Source: Spirochaetia bacterium (lineage in GTDB: Bacteria; Spirochaetota; Spirochaetia; Treponematales; Breznakiellaceae). From it: DNA of 11,413 bases. Positions 1 to 6,276 of this stretch are shown piece after piece (position 1 is the first letter of the stretch; the number at the start of each line of letters is the position of its first letter). The notes beneath the pieces are model-generated. The model was not told the DNA's origin and made no database searches. It saw only the letters and a list, made by a program, of their open reading frames with translations. The stretch spans positions 1-11,413 of the forward strand of contig BNVA01000046.1 of assembly GCA_025997755.1 (NCBI GenBank), written 5' to 3'. The translations under genes were made by a program, and so were the position numbers.

Positions 1-796
1 CAAGGTTCAGGCAATAAATATGGGCATAAGCGAGGCTAATATGATAGGCGTGGCGGCTGGGCTTTCCGCCGCAGGAAAGAAGCCGTACTGTCACACTTTT
101 GGGCCTTTTGCATCGCGCCGTTGCTTTGATCAGGTATTCCTGTCGGTGGGTTACGCGGGTAACAGTGTCCGGTTATTCGGCAGCGATGCCGGAGTAACGG
201 CTGCGTTTAACGGCGGCACGCACATGCCTTTCGAGGATATGGCGTTGATGCGCGCCGTTCCGCACAGCACTGTTATCGACATAAGCGACGGCGCAATGTT
301 GGAAAGCCTTATGAAACTGAGCAAAGATAGAGCGGGGCTTACTTACTTCCGCCTTAGCCGCAAAGCATACCCCGCGCTGTATTCGGGCGATCATCAATTT
401 ACAATAGGTAAGGGTGAGGTTGTAAAGGATGGCAAAGACCTTACGATCATAGCCTGCGGACTAATGGTCGGCGAGGCTTTAAAAGCCGCCGCGCAGCTCA
501 AGGATAAGGGGATAAACGCCCGCGTTGTCGATATGTTTACGGTAAAGCCGATTGATACAGACCTTGTTTTAAAATGCGCCAAGGAGACAGGCAAGATCAT
601 CACAACTGAGAATCACAATATCATAGGCGGGTTAGGCGATGCTGTCGGCGCGGCAGTCCTGGAAGGCGGCGTAAGCTGTAAAGTACGTAAGCACGGGGTA
701 AATGACGAATTCGGCTCGGTTGGGCCTCAGGATTATTTGCAGGAACACTACGGGCTTACGGCGGCAAAGATAACGGAAATCGCACTGTCTTTATAA
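1..796 (+). CDS. Transketolase, C-terminal subunit (5' end outside window)
   Basis: This is the C-terminal half of a split transketolase, the thiamine-diphosphate enzyme of the non-oxidative pentose phosphate pathway. The frame is open to the left edge, and the codons before the first ATG (position 20) read KVQAIN, which runs into the conserved GISEANMIGVAAGL. The gene therefore starts upstream, and ATG 20 is internal. The Glu of GISEANM is the residue that contacts the N1' of thiamine diphosphate in this family. Then come THMPFEDMALMRAVP (pyrimidine-binding domain), YFRLSRKAYP, and a C-terminal transketolase domain with TTENHNIIGGLGDAV. About 264 codons are visible; stand-alone C-terminal subunits are usually a little over 300, so roughly 50 are missing. 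The N-terminal subunit should lie just to the left. The related E1-beta or Dxs families are less likely, given the ENHNIIGGLG block and the size. Confidence 0.9.
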   Translation, partial: KVQAINMGISEANMIGVAAGLSAAGKKPYCHTFGPFASRRCFDQVFLSVGYAGNSVRLFGSDAGVTAAFNGGTHMPFEDMALMRAVPHSTVIDISDGAMLESLMKLSKDRAGLTYFRLSRKAYPALYSGDHQFTIGKGEVVKDGKDLTIIACGLMVGEALKAAAQLKDKGINARVVDMFTVKPIDTDLVLKCAKETGKIITTENHNIIGGLGDAVGAAVLEGGVSCKVRKHGVNDEFGSVGPQDYLQEHYGLTAAKITEIALSL

Positions 797-828
797 AATC
801 CCGCGCAATACCGCGGTGGAGCTGTATA

Positions 829-1038
829 ATGGATATTGTTATATCGGATGCAAAGGACAGTCCGGTACGCAGTCCCAACTGTCTTAAATGCGTTCATTTT
901 AGGGTAACTTGGGACAACAGCTTCCCGCGAAGCTGCGGAGTTTTTCAAATAAAGAGCAAAAACCTGCCGTCTGTGGAAATTTTTAACGCCACACGGCGGC
1001 AGTGTCCGTCTTTTGAATTAAAGCCCGGTATAAAGTAG
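829..1038 (+). CDS. Small conserved four-cysteine protein, function unknown
   Basis: This 69-residue protein has four cysteines, at 18, 21, 36 and 59, spaced CxxC-x14-C-x22-C. Its core reads CVHFRVTWDNSFPRSCGVF, IKSKNLPS, then CPSFE. I recall this pattern as a small conserved hypothetical family, in some genomes near or fused to uracil-DNA glycosylase genes, but I cannot confirm that here. The cysteines could hold zinc or an iron-sulfur cluster (inference). A Shine-Dalgarno GGTGGAG (815-821) lies 7 nt before the ATG, which settles the start and argues that this short frame is real. It begins 32 nt after the transketolase stop on the same strand, so the two are likely co-transcribed. A GC-rich 5-bp hairpin (801-816) runs into the Shine-Dalgarno and might damp translation. 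Its stop lies 2 nt from the argD stop on the other strand. Confidence 0.72.
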   Translation: MDIVISDAKDSPVRSPNCLKCVHFRVTWDNSFPRSCGVFQIKSKNLPSVEIFNATRRQCPSFELKPGIK

Positions 1039-1040
1039 TT

Positions 1041-2189
1041 TTATAACACGGAGTTAATGATTTTTAATCCGTCGTCGATTTGATCATTTGTTATTATATA
1101 AGGCGGCAGAAAACGCAATGTTTTAGTACCGGCCGACAAAACCAAAAGTCCGCTCTCCAGACATTTTTCAATCACACCCCAAGCGTCAATTTTTATATCG
1201 CAGGCGCACATAAGCCCCATGCCGCGCACAGAAACAATGTTTTTATTGTTAAGCGCTTTTAATCCGTTCATAAGGCGTTCGCCTTTTTCCAAAATAGACG
1301 CAAGGAATTTTTTTTCGGCAGCAATATCCAAAACTACAATGCCGCAAGCCGCCGCCAAAGGATTACCGCCGAAAGTGCTGCCGTGATCGCTCACTTCCAA
1401 TACACCGGCGGCTTTTTCACCGGCAAGCACCGCGCCCGCCGGAACTCCGCCGGCTATGCCTTTCGCAAGCGTAACAACATCGGCTTTAACGCCGTATTGT
1501 TCAAAGGCAAAAAATGTTCCGGTGCGTCCCATACCGCATTGTACTTCATCAAACATCAACAAAATATCACGTTCGGTGCAGAATTTTTCCGCCGCTTTTA
1601 TAAATTCTTTTGTCTGCGGAACAACTCCGCTTTCACCCTGCACTGCTTCGATCAAAATACCGCAGACAGTTTTATCAAGCGCGGCATCCAATTCGTCAAT
1701 GCTGCCCGGAGTTATAAAACGAAAGCCGTCTGTAAAAGGACCAAAGTCCTTATGAAAGCGCTCCTGTCCCGTTGCGGATAGCGTGGTGATCGTTCTGCCG
1801 TGAAAACTGCCCTTCAACGTTATAATTGTATGCCTGCCCTCTCCGTATTTTTTTAAAGAATACTTTCTTGCAATTTTAAAAGCGCCTTCGTTTGCTTCCG
1901 CTCCTGAATTGCACAGGAAGACATTTTTCATTCCGCATGTTTTAACGAGTTTTTCGGCAAAAGACTGCGATACATCACTTTGATAATAATTAGAAACATG
2001 AAATAATTTTTCACTTTGATCGCATAACGCTTTTACCAATGCGGGATGTTTATGCCCCAAACAATTTACCGCTATTCCGGCGGAGAAGTCTAAATACTTT
2101 TTGTTTTTTTCATCAAAGAGATAACAGCCCTCCCCGTGTGTAAAAACTACGGGGAGCCTGTGATAAGTGTTCATAAAATAATTTGGCAT
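1041..2189 (-). CDS. argD: Acetylornithine aminotransferase (class III, PLP-dependent)
   Basis: The product is a 382-residue class III aminotransferase, near the usual ArgD length. ArgD makes N-acetylornithine from N-acetylglutamate semialdehyde and glutamate in arginine synthesis, and many homologues also act on succinyldiaminopimelate. The order is as expected: the start block FSAGIAVNCLGHKHP (35-49), NSGAEANEGAFKIARKY (94-110), GSFHGRT (127-133), FDEVQCGMGRTG with the cofactor-contacting Asp (213-224), the PLP lysine in LAKGIAGGVPAG (Lys243) and STFGGNP (271-277). The true start may be Met6, since MNTYHRLPV resembles the usual ArgD N-terminus. Neither ATG has a clear Shine-Dalgarno; the stretch before the first reads TTTGGTTTAAT. 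The gene begins 35 nt after the sigma-factor stop on the same strand, so it is probably the second gene of that transcript and may be translated with help from upstream ribosomes. No other arginine genes are nearby. A class III ornithine or GABA aminotransferase is possible but less likely. Confidence 0.88.
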   Translation of the reverse strand: MPNYFMNTYHRLPVVFTHGEGCYLFDEKNKKYLDFSAGIAVNCLGHKHPALVKALCDQSEKLFHVSNYYQSDVSQSFAEKLVKTCGMKNVFLCNSGAEANEGAFKIARKYSLKKYGEGRHTIITLKGSFHGRTITTLSATGQERFHKDFGPFTDGFRFITPGSIDELDAALDKTVCGILIEAVQGESGVVPQTKEFIKAAEKFCTERDILLMFDEVQCGMGRTGTFFAFEQYGVKADVVTLAKGIAGGVPAGAVLAGEKAAGVLEVSDHGSTFGGNPLAAACGIVVLDIAAEKKFLASILEKGERLMNGLKALNNKNIVSVRGMGLMCACDIKIDAWGVIEKCLESGLLVLSAGTKTLRFLPPYIITNDQIDDGLKIINSVL

Positions 2190-2224
2190 ATTAAACCAAA
2201 GTGCCGTAGAGTATGTCTAAACTA

Positions 2225-3085
2225 TCAGGCGTAGGCACATTCTGAAAGTTCTTGATGAGCGGCGCGTAATTTTTTAAGGGCGCGTTTTTCTATCTGCCTG
2301 ACTGTTTCCGAAGTAATGCCCATAACCGTACCCAAATCCTTTAACGTTTTAAGATCGGACTGAACAAAACGAAAGTGATGGATGATAATTCTGTGTTCAC
2401 GATTATCAAGATTTCTTTTAAGAATACGTCTTGTTTCGTTACGGCAAAATTCTTTTACACATTCGTCTTCGGGGGTAGCACGGCTGGTATCTTCGCAAAT
2501 ATCAATTATAGGCGAGCCGTCTTCGATACCCTGAACATCACTTTCCAATGATACGGGAGCCGACATTGCATTATACAACATCGTAACATCGTCAAGCTCA
2601 TAACCGGTGGCGTTAGCCAATTCTTCCATTCTGGGAGAGCGTCCTAAAGTCTGGCGTAGGTATTGTTCCGTAGCCGTCAACTTTCTTAACATATCCTCTT
2701 TTCTTACAGGAAGATGAATAGCCCTATTTTTGCTGTCCAGATAGCGCCTGATAGACTGTTTAATCCAGTACACGGCATAGGTTGAAAATCTGATATTTCT
2801 TTCGCCGTCAAAACGCTCACTAGCCTGCATAAGACCTATATTTCCTTCTTGGATTATATCCATTATGGATATACCGCGAGCCTTATAAGAGCGGCTTACT
2901 GTAACCACAAGGCGCAGATTCGACTCAATAAGTTTTTTCTTGGCGAGCTTATCACCTGATTTGATTTTACAGGCGAGTTCTTTTTCTTGCTCTGCATCCA
3001 GAAGCGGAATTACCTTTAACTGCCTTAGATAAGCGTTAAAAACCTCGTCGCTGCTTTTGTCTATGCCCTTGTCTTTGTTACTCAT
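2225..3085 (-). CDS. Sigma-70 family RNA polymerase sigma factor, group 2 (RpoS-like architecture)
   Basis: This 286-residue sigma factor directs RNA polymerase to a set of promoters. It lacks the long region 1.1 of a primary sigma factor, which points to group 2 (RpoS/RpoH-like). Region 1.2 begins at SSDEVFNAYLRQLKVIPLLD (11-30). Region 2 follows, with DIIQEGNIGLMQASERFD (76-93) for core binding and FSTYAVYWIKQSIRRYL (100-116) for -10 recognition. Region 3 is about 128-180. Region 4 has the helix-turn-helix TLKDLGTVMGITSETVRQIEKRALKKLR near 247-274. I place the start at ATG 3083-3085 because AGGGAGGAG (3090-3098) sits 4 nt before it. A GTG at 3107-3109 in the same frame adds eight residues, but it coincides with the predicted transcript start and would place the Shine-Dalgarno inside the gene. 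A sigma-54-type promoter lies just upstream. Whether it is orthologous to rpoS cannot be decided from sequence alone, so no symbol is given. Confidence 0.9.
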   Translation of the reverse strand: MSNKDKGIDKSSDEVFNAYLRQLKVIPLLDAEQEKELACKIKSGDKLAKKKLIESNLRLVVTVSRSYKARGISIMDIIQEGNIGLMQASERFDGERNIRFSTYAVYWIKQSIRRYLDSKNRAIHLPVRKEDMLRKLTATEQYLRQTLGRSPRMEELANATGYELDDVTMLYNAMSAPVSLESDVQGIEDGSPIIDICEDTSRATPEDECVKEFCRNETRRILKRNLDNREHRIIIHHFRFVQSDLKTLKDLGTVMGITSETVRQIEKRALKKLRAAHQELSECAYA

Positions 3086-3115
3086 ATTCTCCTCCCTAAT
3101 AAGGTTCACCTATTA

Positions 3116-3139
3116 AATAGCATAAACCGTGCCAACACG
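3116..3139 (-). promoter_or_regulatory. Sigma-54 (-24/-12) promoter of the sigma-factor gene
   Basis: On the minus strand, 3135 to 3118 reads TTGGCACGGTTTATGCTA. Against the commonly given sigma-54 consensus (mrNrYTGGCACG-N4-TTGCWNNw) it matches every constrained position, including the four flanking bases CGTG, except the first T of TTGC, which is A. The GG at 3133-3132 and GC at 3121-3120 have the required spacing. This puts the transcript start near 3108, giving a leader of about 23 nt that contains the Shine-Dalgarno at 3098-3090. Confidence 0.72.
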
Positions 3140-3166
3140 CCTTCGATTTTATCAACTGTTTGTAAA

Positions 3167-3183
3167 TCATTATAATATAATGA
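3167..3183. promoter_or_regulatory. Perfect inverted repeat upstream of the -24/-12 promoter
   Basis: TCATTATA and TATAATGA form perfect 8-bp arms around a single A. The centre is about 67 bp upstream of the predicted start of the sigma-factor transcript. It could be a regulator site. It also contains TATAAT-like hexamers on both strands, without a convincing -35, so a chance AT-rich dyad is not excluded. Confidence 0.35.
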
Positions 3184-3230
3184 CTTAGCTTAATTTTACC
3201 ATTTAAGCCTACTACCTTGCTGTGTATTTT

Positions 3231-3248
3231 TGTATGAAATATCATACA
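3231..3248. promoter_or_regulatory. Perfect inverted repeat, candidate upstream activator site
   Basis: TGTATGA and TCATACA form perfect 7-bp arms around AATA. The centre lies about 130 bp upstream of the predicted sigma-54 transcript start, within the usual 80-200 bp range for enhancer-binding-protein sites. On the plus strand it is followed by CG and a run of seven T (3251-3257), so it could resemble a weak terminator, but no plus-strand gene precedes it. Confidence 0.35.
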
Positions 3249-3300
3249 CGTTTTTTTGCAAAATTATTAAATTTTCTTAAATTGAAAATCCCGCCGATGT

Positions 3301-4548
3301 TCAAAGAGCGTCTATATGCCTTTGCACCTGAAAATGCGGCGCGTAAAGACTTATTTTTGACTCGGCAAACCCGTCTTGAATATTCTGGTAGAGATTTGTA
3401 TATATCAGGGGCAGCATACTGACATCCTTCGTGTAAACATTTATCTCGTACCAGCAATAAAAATCGTCCAGTTTAAGCTGATTAACAAACGGGACGGGGT
3501 ATTTCTCAGTATGCGCTGTTTTTAGCGCCGCGTTTATAAGAATTTTGTGTACGGTTTCCCACGGAACATCATAGCCCATGGTAATATTTGCATATACGAT
3601 AAGTCCCGCAGCCCCTCTTTCTACCGATGAATTAAAATTGGTAACGCTTGTATTTAGTATCATCTGATTTGGAAATGAAACGTACTCATTTTTGTGCGTC
3701 CTTATTCTTGTTACCATTGGTCCCTTTTCAACTACAAAACCTGTTATATCATTGATCTTGATACGGTCCCCTTTTTTGAAAGGACGCATATAAGTCATAA
3801 CAAGCCCCGCGATTATATTGCTGATAATTGAGCTTGAACCCAGCGAAAAAAGAATACCCACAAGAACCGATACGCCCTTGAATACATCCGAATCCGAGTG
3901 CGGCAGGTGCGGGTAAACGATCACCACAGTAAACGCAATTATCAAAACACGCAGAATGTTAGATGTGGGAGATGCCCATTCAGGATAAAAACCCGGAACA
4001 ACAAGACGTTTACGTTCAATTTGTGATGTAAAAAACTTTAAGGCGCGAAGCGCATAACGGGCTATTATTAAAATAACTATGATCGCAAATAAGTTTGGAA
4101 TGTAATTTAAAAAACCTAGTACAAAACTTTTTACAGGAGTAAGTATGTAACCGAATATTGTTGCCGCAAAATCTTTTGTCGCCGTAAAAAAACTAAAAAT
4201 AATCGGAATAGTAATAAAGAGTTGAAATATCGTTATAATCCACTTAGCAACTAGAAATAAAAAAGAAATACAGCGGTGTATCTGTTTTGTTTCAAGAATA
4301 ACAATTTTCTTAAATTTTATCGGCTTAAAACGCTTTATACCCCAGCGTCTTACCTTCCACTTAAAAATTTTAGCCAAATGCCATGTGAGTGCGATCAACA
4401 GCGCTTGAATTATTACAATAACAGCGGCGAGTCCAAGACGGATAAAAATATTTACATTGTTTTCCGCATCCTCGTACCCAATGCCAATCATTATGTTTTT
4501 GATTCTTTTAACAATCGAAAGAATAGAAACATGGTTTCCCGTGGCCAT
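3301..4548 (-). CDS. MscS-family mechanosensitive ion channel
   Basis: This 415-residue inner-membrane protein is of the small-conductance mechanosensitive channel family, which releases solutes on hypo-osmotic shock. Hydrophobic segments lie at about 34-59, 93-121, 146-164 and 197-214. The pore-lining helix is at 224-253 (GVSVLVGILFSLGSSS, then IISNIIAGLVMTYMRPF). The soluble beta domain follows directly: FKKGDRIKINDITGFVVEKG (257-276), then EYVSFPNQMILNTSVTNF (288-305), both diagnostic of the family. It is longer than E. coli MscS (286 residues) and has two extra N-terminal helices. The start is well placed, with GGGGTGA about 8 nt before the ATG. The gene begins 47 nt after livF on the same strand, so readthrough from livGF is possible, although the gap holds an unusual repeat. 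It stops 215 nt before the sigma-factor start, and the link in function between the two is not obvious. Confidence 0.9.
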   Translation of the reverse strand: MATGNHVSILSIVKRIKNIMIGIGYEDAENNVNIFIRLGLAAVIVIIQALLIALTWHLAKIFKWKVRRWGIKRFKPIKFKKIVILETKQIHRCISFLFLVAKWIITIFQLFITIPIIFSFFTATKDFAATIFGYILTPVKSFVLGFLNYIPNLFAIIVILIIARYALRALKFFTSQIERKRLVVPGFYPEWASPTSNILRVLIIAFTVVIVYPHLPHSDSDVFKGVSVLVGILFSLGSSSIISNIIAGLVMTYMRPFKKGDRIKINDITGFVVEKGPMVTRIRTHKNEYVSFPNQMILNTSVTNFNSSVERGAAGLIVYANITMGYDVPWETVHKILINAALKTAHTEKYPVPFVNQLKLDDFYCWYEINVYTKDVSMLPLIYTNLYQNIQDGFAESKISLYAPHFQVQRHIDAL

Positions 4549-4572
4549 ACTAAATCACCCCTTTCAGTGTAC

Positions 4573-4609
4573 ACCCACCCAGATTTATATAATTGCTACC
4601 CACCCAGAT
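4573..4609. repeat. 12-bp direct repeat with paired GGG runs at the livF-mscS junction
   Basis: ACCCACCCAGAT occurs at 4573-4584 and again at 4598-4609, a 25-bp period. On the minus (coding) strand each unit is ATCTGGGTGGGT, giving four GGG runs, with a fifth (GGGG) in the Shine-Dalgarno of the channel gene. The distal copy codes the last residues of LivF (LGG and stop); the proximal copy is untranslated leader. TTATATAA lies between them. Confidence 0.6.
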
Positions 4610-5301
4610 ATGCAGCTTTAACCGCGCTGTCTTTTATCAAGTCGCAGGCGGCTCCGCTTTTTATTATAACTCCCGTTTCAAGAATGTAAGCGCGGTTGGC
4701 TATGCCGAGAGCCTTGTAAGCATTTTGTTCCACAAGCAGTATTGTCGCGCCGGATTCGTTTATGCGCCTAACGATGGCAAATATTTCGTCAACCAAAATA
4801 GGCGCCAAACCCATCGACGGTTCATCTAACAAAAGTAATTCGGGCGATGCCATTAACGCCCTTCCCATAGCCAGCATCTGTTGTTCGCCGCCGGAAAGCG
4901 TACCCGCGGATTGGCGCAGCCTTTCTTTTAGACGCGGAAAAATGTCGTATACCATTTCCATATCACGTTTGATACCGGCGGAATCGCTGCGTGTATACGC
5001 ACCCATCTCCAAATTTTCTTTTACGGAAAGATTTGCGAATATACGCCTGCCCTCCGGTACCTGAACAAGCCCTAATGAAACAATTTTGTCGGCGGGTATG
5101 TTTGTTATATTTTTTCCGTCAAATATAACCTGCCCCGATGTTTTTTTTTATTATGCCGGATATACTGTGCAGTGTTGTAGTTTTTCCCGCGCCGTTAGCT
5201 CCGATAAGCGTGATGATTTCACCTTTGTCTACTTCAAATGAGATGCCTTTTAAAGCCTTTATGGTTCCATAATGAACAACAAGGTCTGTAACTTTAAGCA
5301 C
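4596..5301 (-). CDS. livF: Branched-chain amino acid ABC transporter ATPase LivF (one frameshift)
   Basis: LivF is one of two ATPases powering the Liv-type (HAAT) importer. The first 53 residues run from a GTG start (5299-5301, preceded by GGGGA) through the Walker A motif GANGAGKT (34-41) to SISGIIKK. The frame then breaks in a run of nine A (plus-strand T 5141-5149) and would stop at 5119-5121. If one A is skipped, the next codons read TSGQVIFDGKNITNIPADK, then LGLVQVPEGRRIFANLSVKENLEMGAYTR, followed by LSGGEQQ, Walker B LLLLDEP, the H-loop region LLVEQN and the usual YLGG end. The repaired product is 234 residues, the normal LivF length. Both halves look fully conserved, so this is a fresh mutation, a sequencing error in a homopolymer, or a gene expressed through transcriptional slippage. 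The start overlaps the end of livG by 8 nt, the sign of translational coupling. Confidence 0.85.
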
Positions 5302-6133
5302 GATATTCCCCGCTTTCTATTTCGTTTTCACCTTCATTTTCTATGGCGGCATCCGCGCCCAGATATGCTTTTATAACCGTAGGATTGCGCCTAACGTCTT
5401 CCGGCAGTCCTTCCGCAATCTGTCTGCCGTAATCCAAAACCATAATCCTTTCGCAGATACCCATAACCAAGTGCATATCGTGTTCAATCAAAAGAATCGT
5501 TAGGTGAAAGTCTCTGCGTATCTGCGTTATAAGTTTCATCAAGTCGGCAGTTTCCTGAGGGTTCATTCCGGCGGCAGGTTCGTCCAGCAGCAGCAACGCG
5601 GGATTTGACGCAAGGGCGCGTACAATCTCAAGTTTACGCTGTTCACCGTATGGAAGATTTTTTGCAAGCTCATTTTTTTTGCCCTCAATTTTAAAGAGCG
5701 TTAAAAGTTCCTCCGTCCTGCGGAGCATGAGCTGTTCATCATCATAGTAGCGCGGCAGACGAAACAAAACATCGAAAGGGCTCTCCCTGCGCTGTGAATG
5801 AAGGGCGATACGTACATTGTCAAGTACGGTCAAATTACCAAACAGCCTGATATTTTGAAATGTCCGCGCAATGCCGATTCTGTTCAAATGCGCCGGACTC
5901 TGCCTGCCCAAAATATGCGGATGTTGATTTTTATCATGGAATGTTATACGCCCCGATGTCGGTATATAAATACCGGATAGCATATTGAATAGAGTTGTCT
6001 TACCGGCGCCGTTTGGCCCTATTAGTCCGGCAAGCTCGCCTGCATAAAGTTCACAGGAAAAATCGCTTACCGCCCTAAGCCCGCCGAAAACAATCGAAAC
6101 ATCATCCGCTTTTAAAAGAATCTCTTTACCCAA
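5294..6133 (-). CDS. livG: Branched-chain amino acid ABC transporter ATPase LivG
   Basis: This 279-residue ATPase is the partner of LivF. It has Walker A GPNGAGKT (39-46), the LivG-specific GIARTFQNIRLFGNLTVLDNV (87-107) with the Q-loop, the signature LPYGEQRKLEIVRAL (160-174) where most LivG proteins have LSYG, Walker B LLLLDEP (180-186) and the H-loop His218 in LLIEHD. After the usual end (KAYLG) there is an extra acidic tail of about 20 residues that ends inside the livF start. The start is TTG (6131-6133), the only start codon between the upstream in-frame stop and the conserved core; GGGGTG lies 4 nt before it. The Liv permeases (livH, livM) and binding protein, usually upstream on the same strand, are absent; a divergent lipoprotein gene is there instead. 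The exact substrate (leucine, isoleucine, valine, or urea/amide relatives) cannot be read from the ATPases. Confidence 0.92.
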   Translation of the reverse strand: MGKEILLKADDVSIVFGGLRAVSDFSCELYAGELAGLIGPNGAGKTTLFNMLSGIYIPTSGRITFHDKNQHPHILGRQSPAHLNRIGIARTFQNIRLFGNLTVLDNVRIALHSQRRESPFDVLFRLPRYYDDEQLMLRRTEELLTLFKIEGKKNELAKNLPYGEQRKLEIVRALASNPALLLLDEPAAGMNPQETADLMKLITQIRRDFHLTILLIEHDMHLVMGICERIMVLDYGRQIAEGLPEDVRRNPTVIKAYLGADAAIENEGENEIESGEYRA

Positions 6134-6276
6134 GACGCACCCCGCTCATTACATTACCATATTCAGGTCTGCTTATCTACCTACCGCCTCCTTTTTCCAG
6201 CTTATTTTTAATTTTAGTGTTTTTTTCTCCGATAGTTGTTATTATATAAGCAAGACTATTTATCAGGAGGCAGGTT
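6134..6276. promoter_or_regulatory. Divergent intergenic region between livG and the lipoprotein gene
   Basis: This 143-nt AT-rich stretch must hold the promoter of the plus-strand lipoprotein gene, and probably one for livG. TATTATATAA at 6239-6248 offers -10-like hexamers on both strands, but I see no good -35 at the right distance on either. On the minus strand AAGGAGGCGG (6194-6185) is a near-perfect Shine-Dalgarno with no start codon at a workable distance. Confidence 0.3.

Noticed and set aside
801..816. Terminator after the transketolase gene
   Set aside because: The CCGCG/CGCGG stem is only 5 bp with no T run after it, and a gene with a good ribosome site follows immediately.
1383..1781. 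Plus-strand frames of 132 and 99 codons within argD
   Set aside because: Both are complementary to the conserved aminotransferase core and show no motif of their own.
3107..3109. GTG as the start of the sigma-factor gene
   Set aside because: It coincides with the predicted sigma-54 transcript start and lies upstream of the strong AGGGAGGAG, which fits the ATG at 3085.
3231..3257. Rho-independent terminator on the plus strand (hairpin followed by seven T)
   Set aside because: The stem is short and AT-rich, and no plus-strand gene ends nearby. An upstream regulator site is at least as likely.
4573..4609. CRISPR-like repeat
   Set aside because: Only two copies of 12 bp, one of them coding, with no array or cas genes.
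5138..5146. A classical -1 ribosomal slippery heptamer (A AAA AAC) in livF
   Set aside because: The heptamer is in the right phase, but a -1 shift does not lead into the conserved downstream frame. A +1 shift, or loss of one A, is needed.
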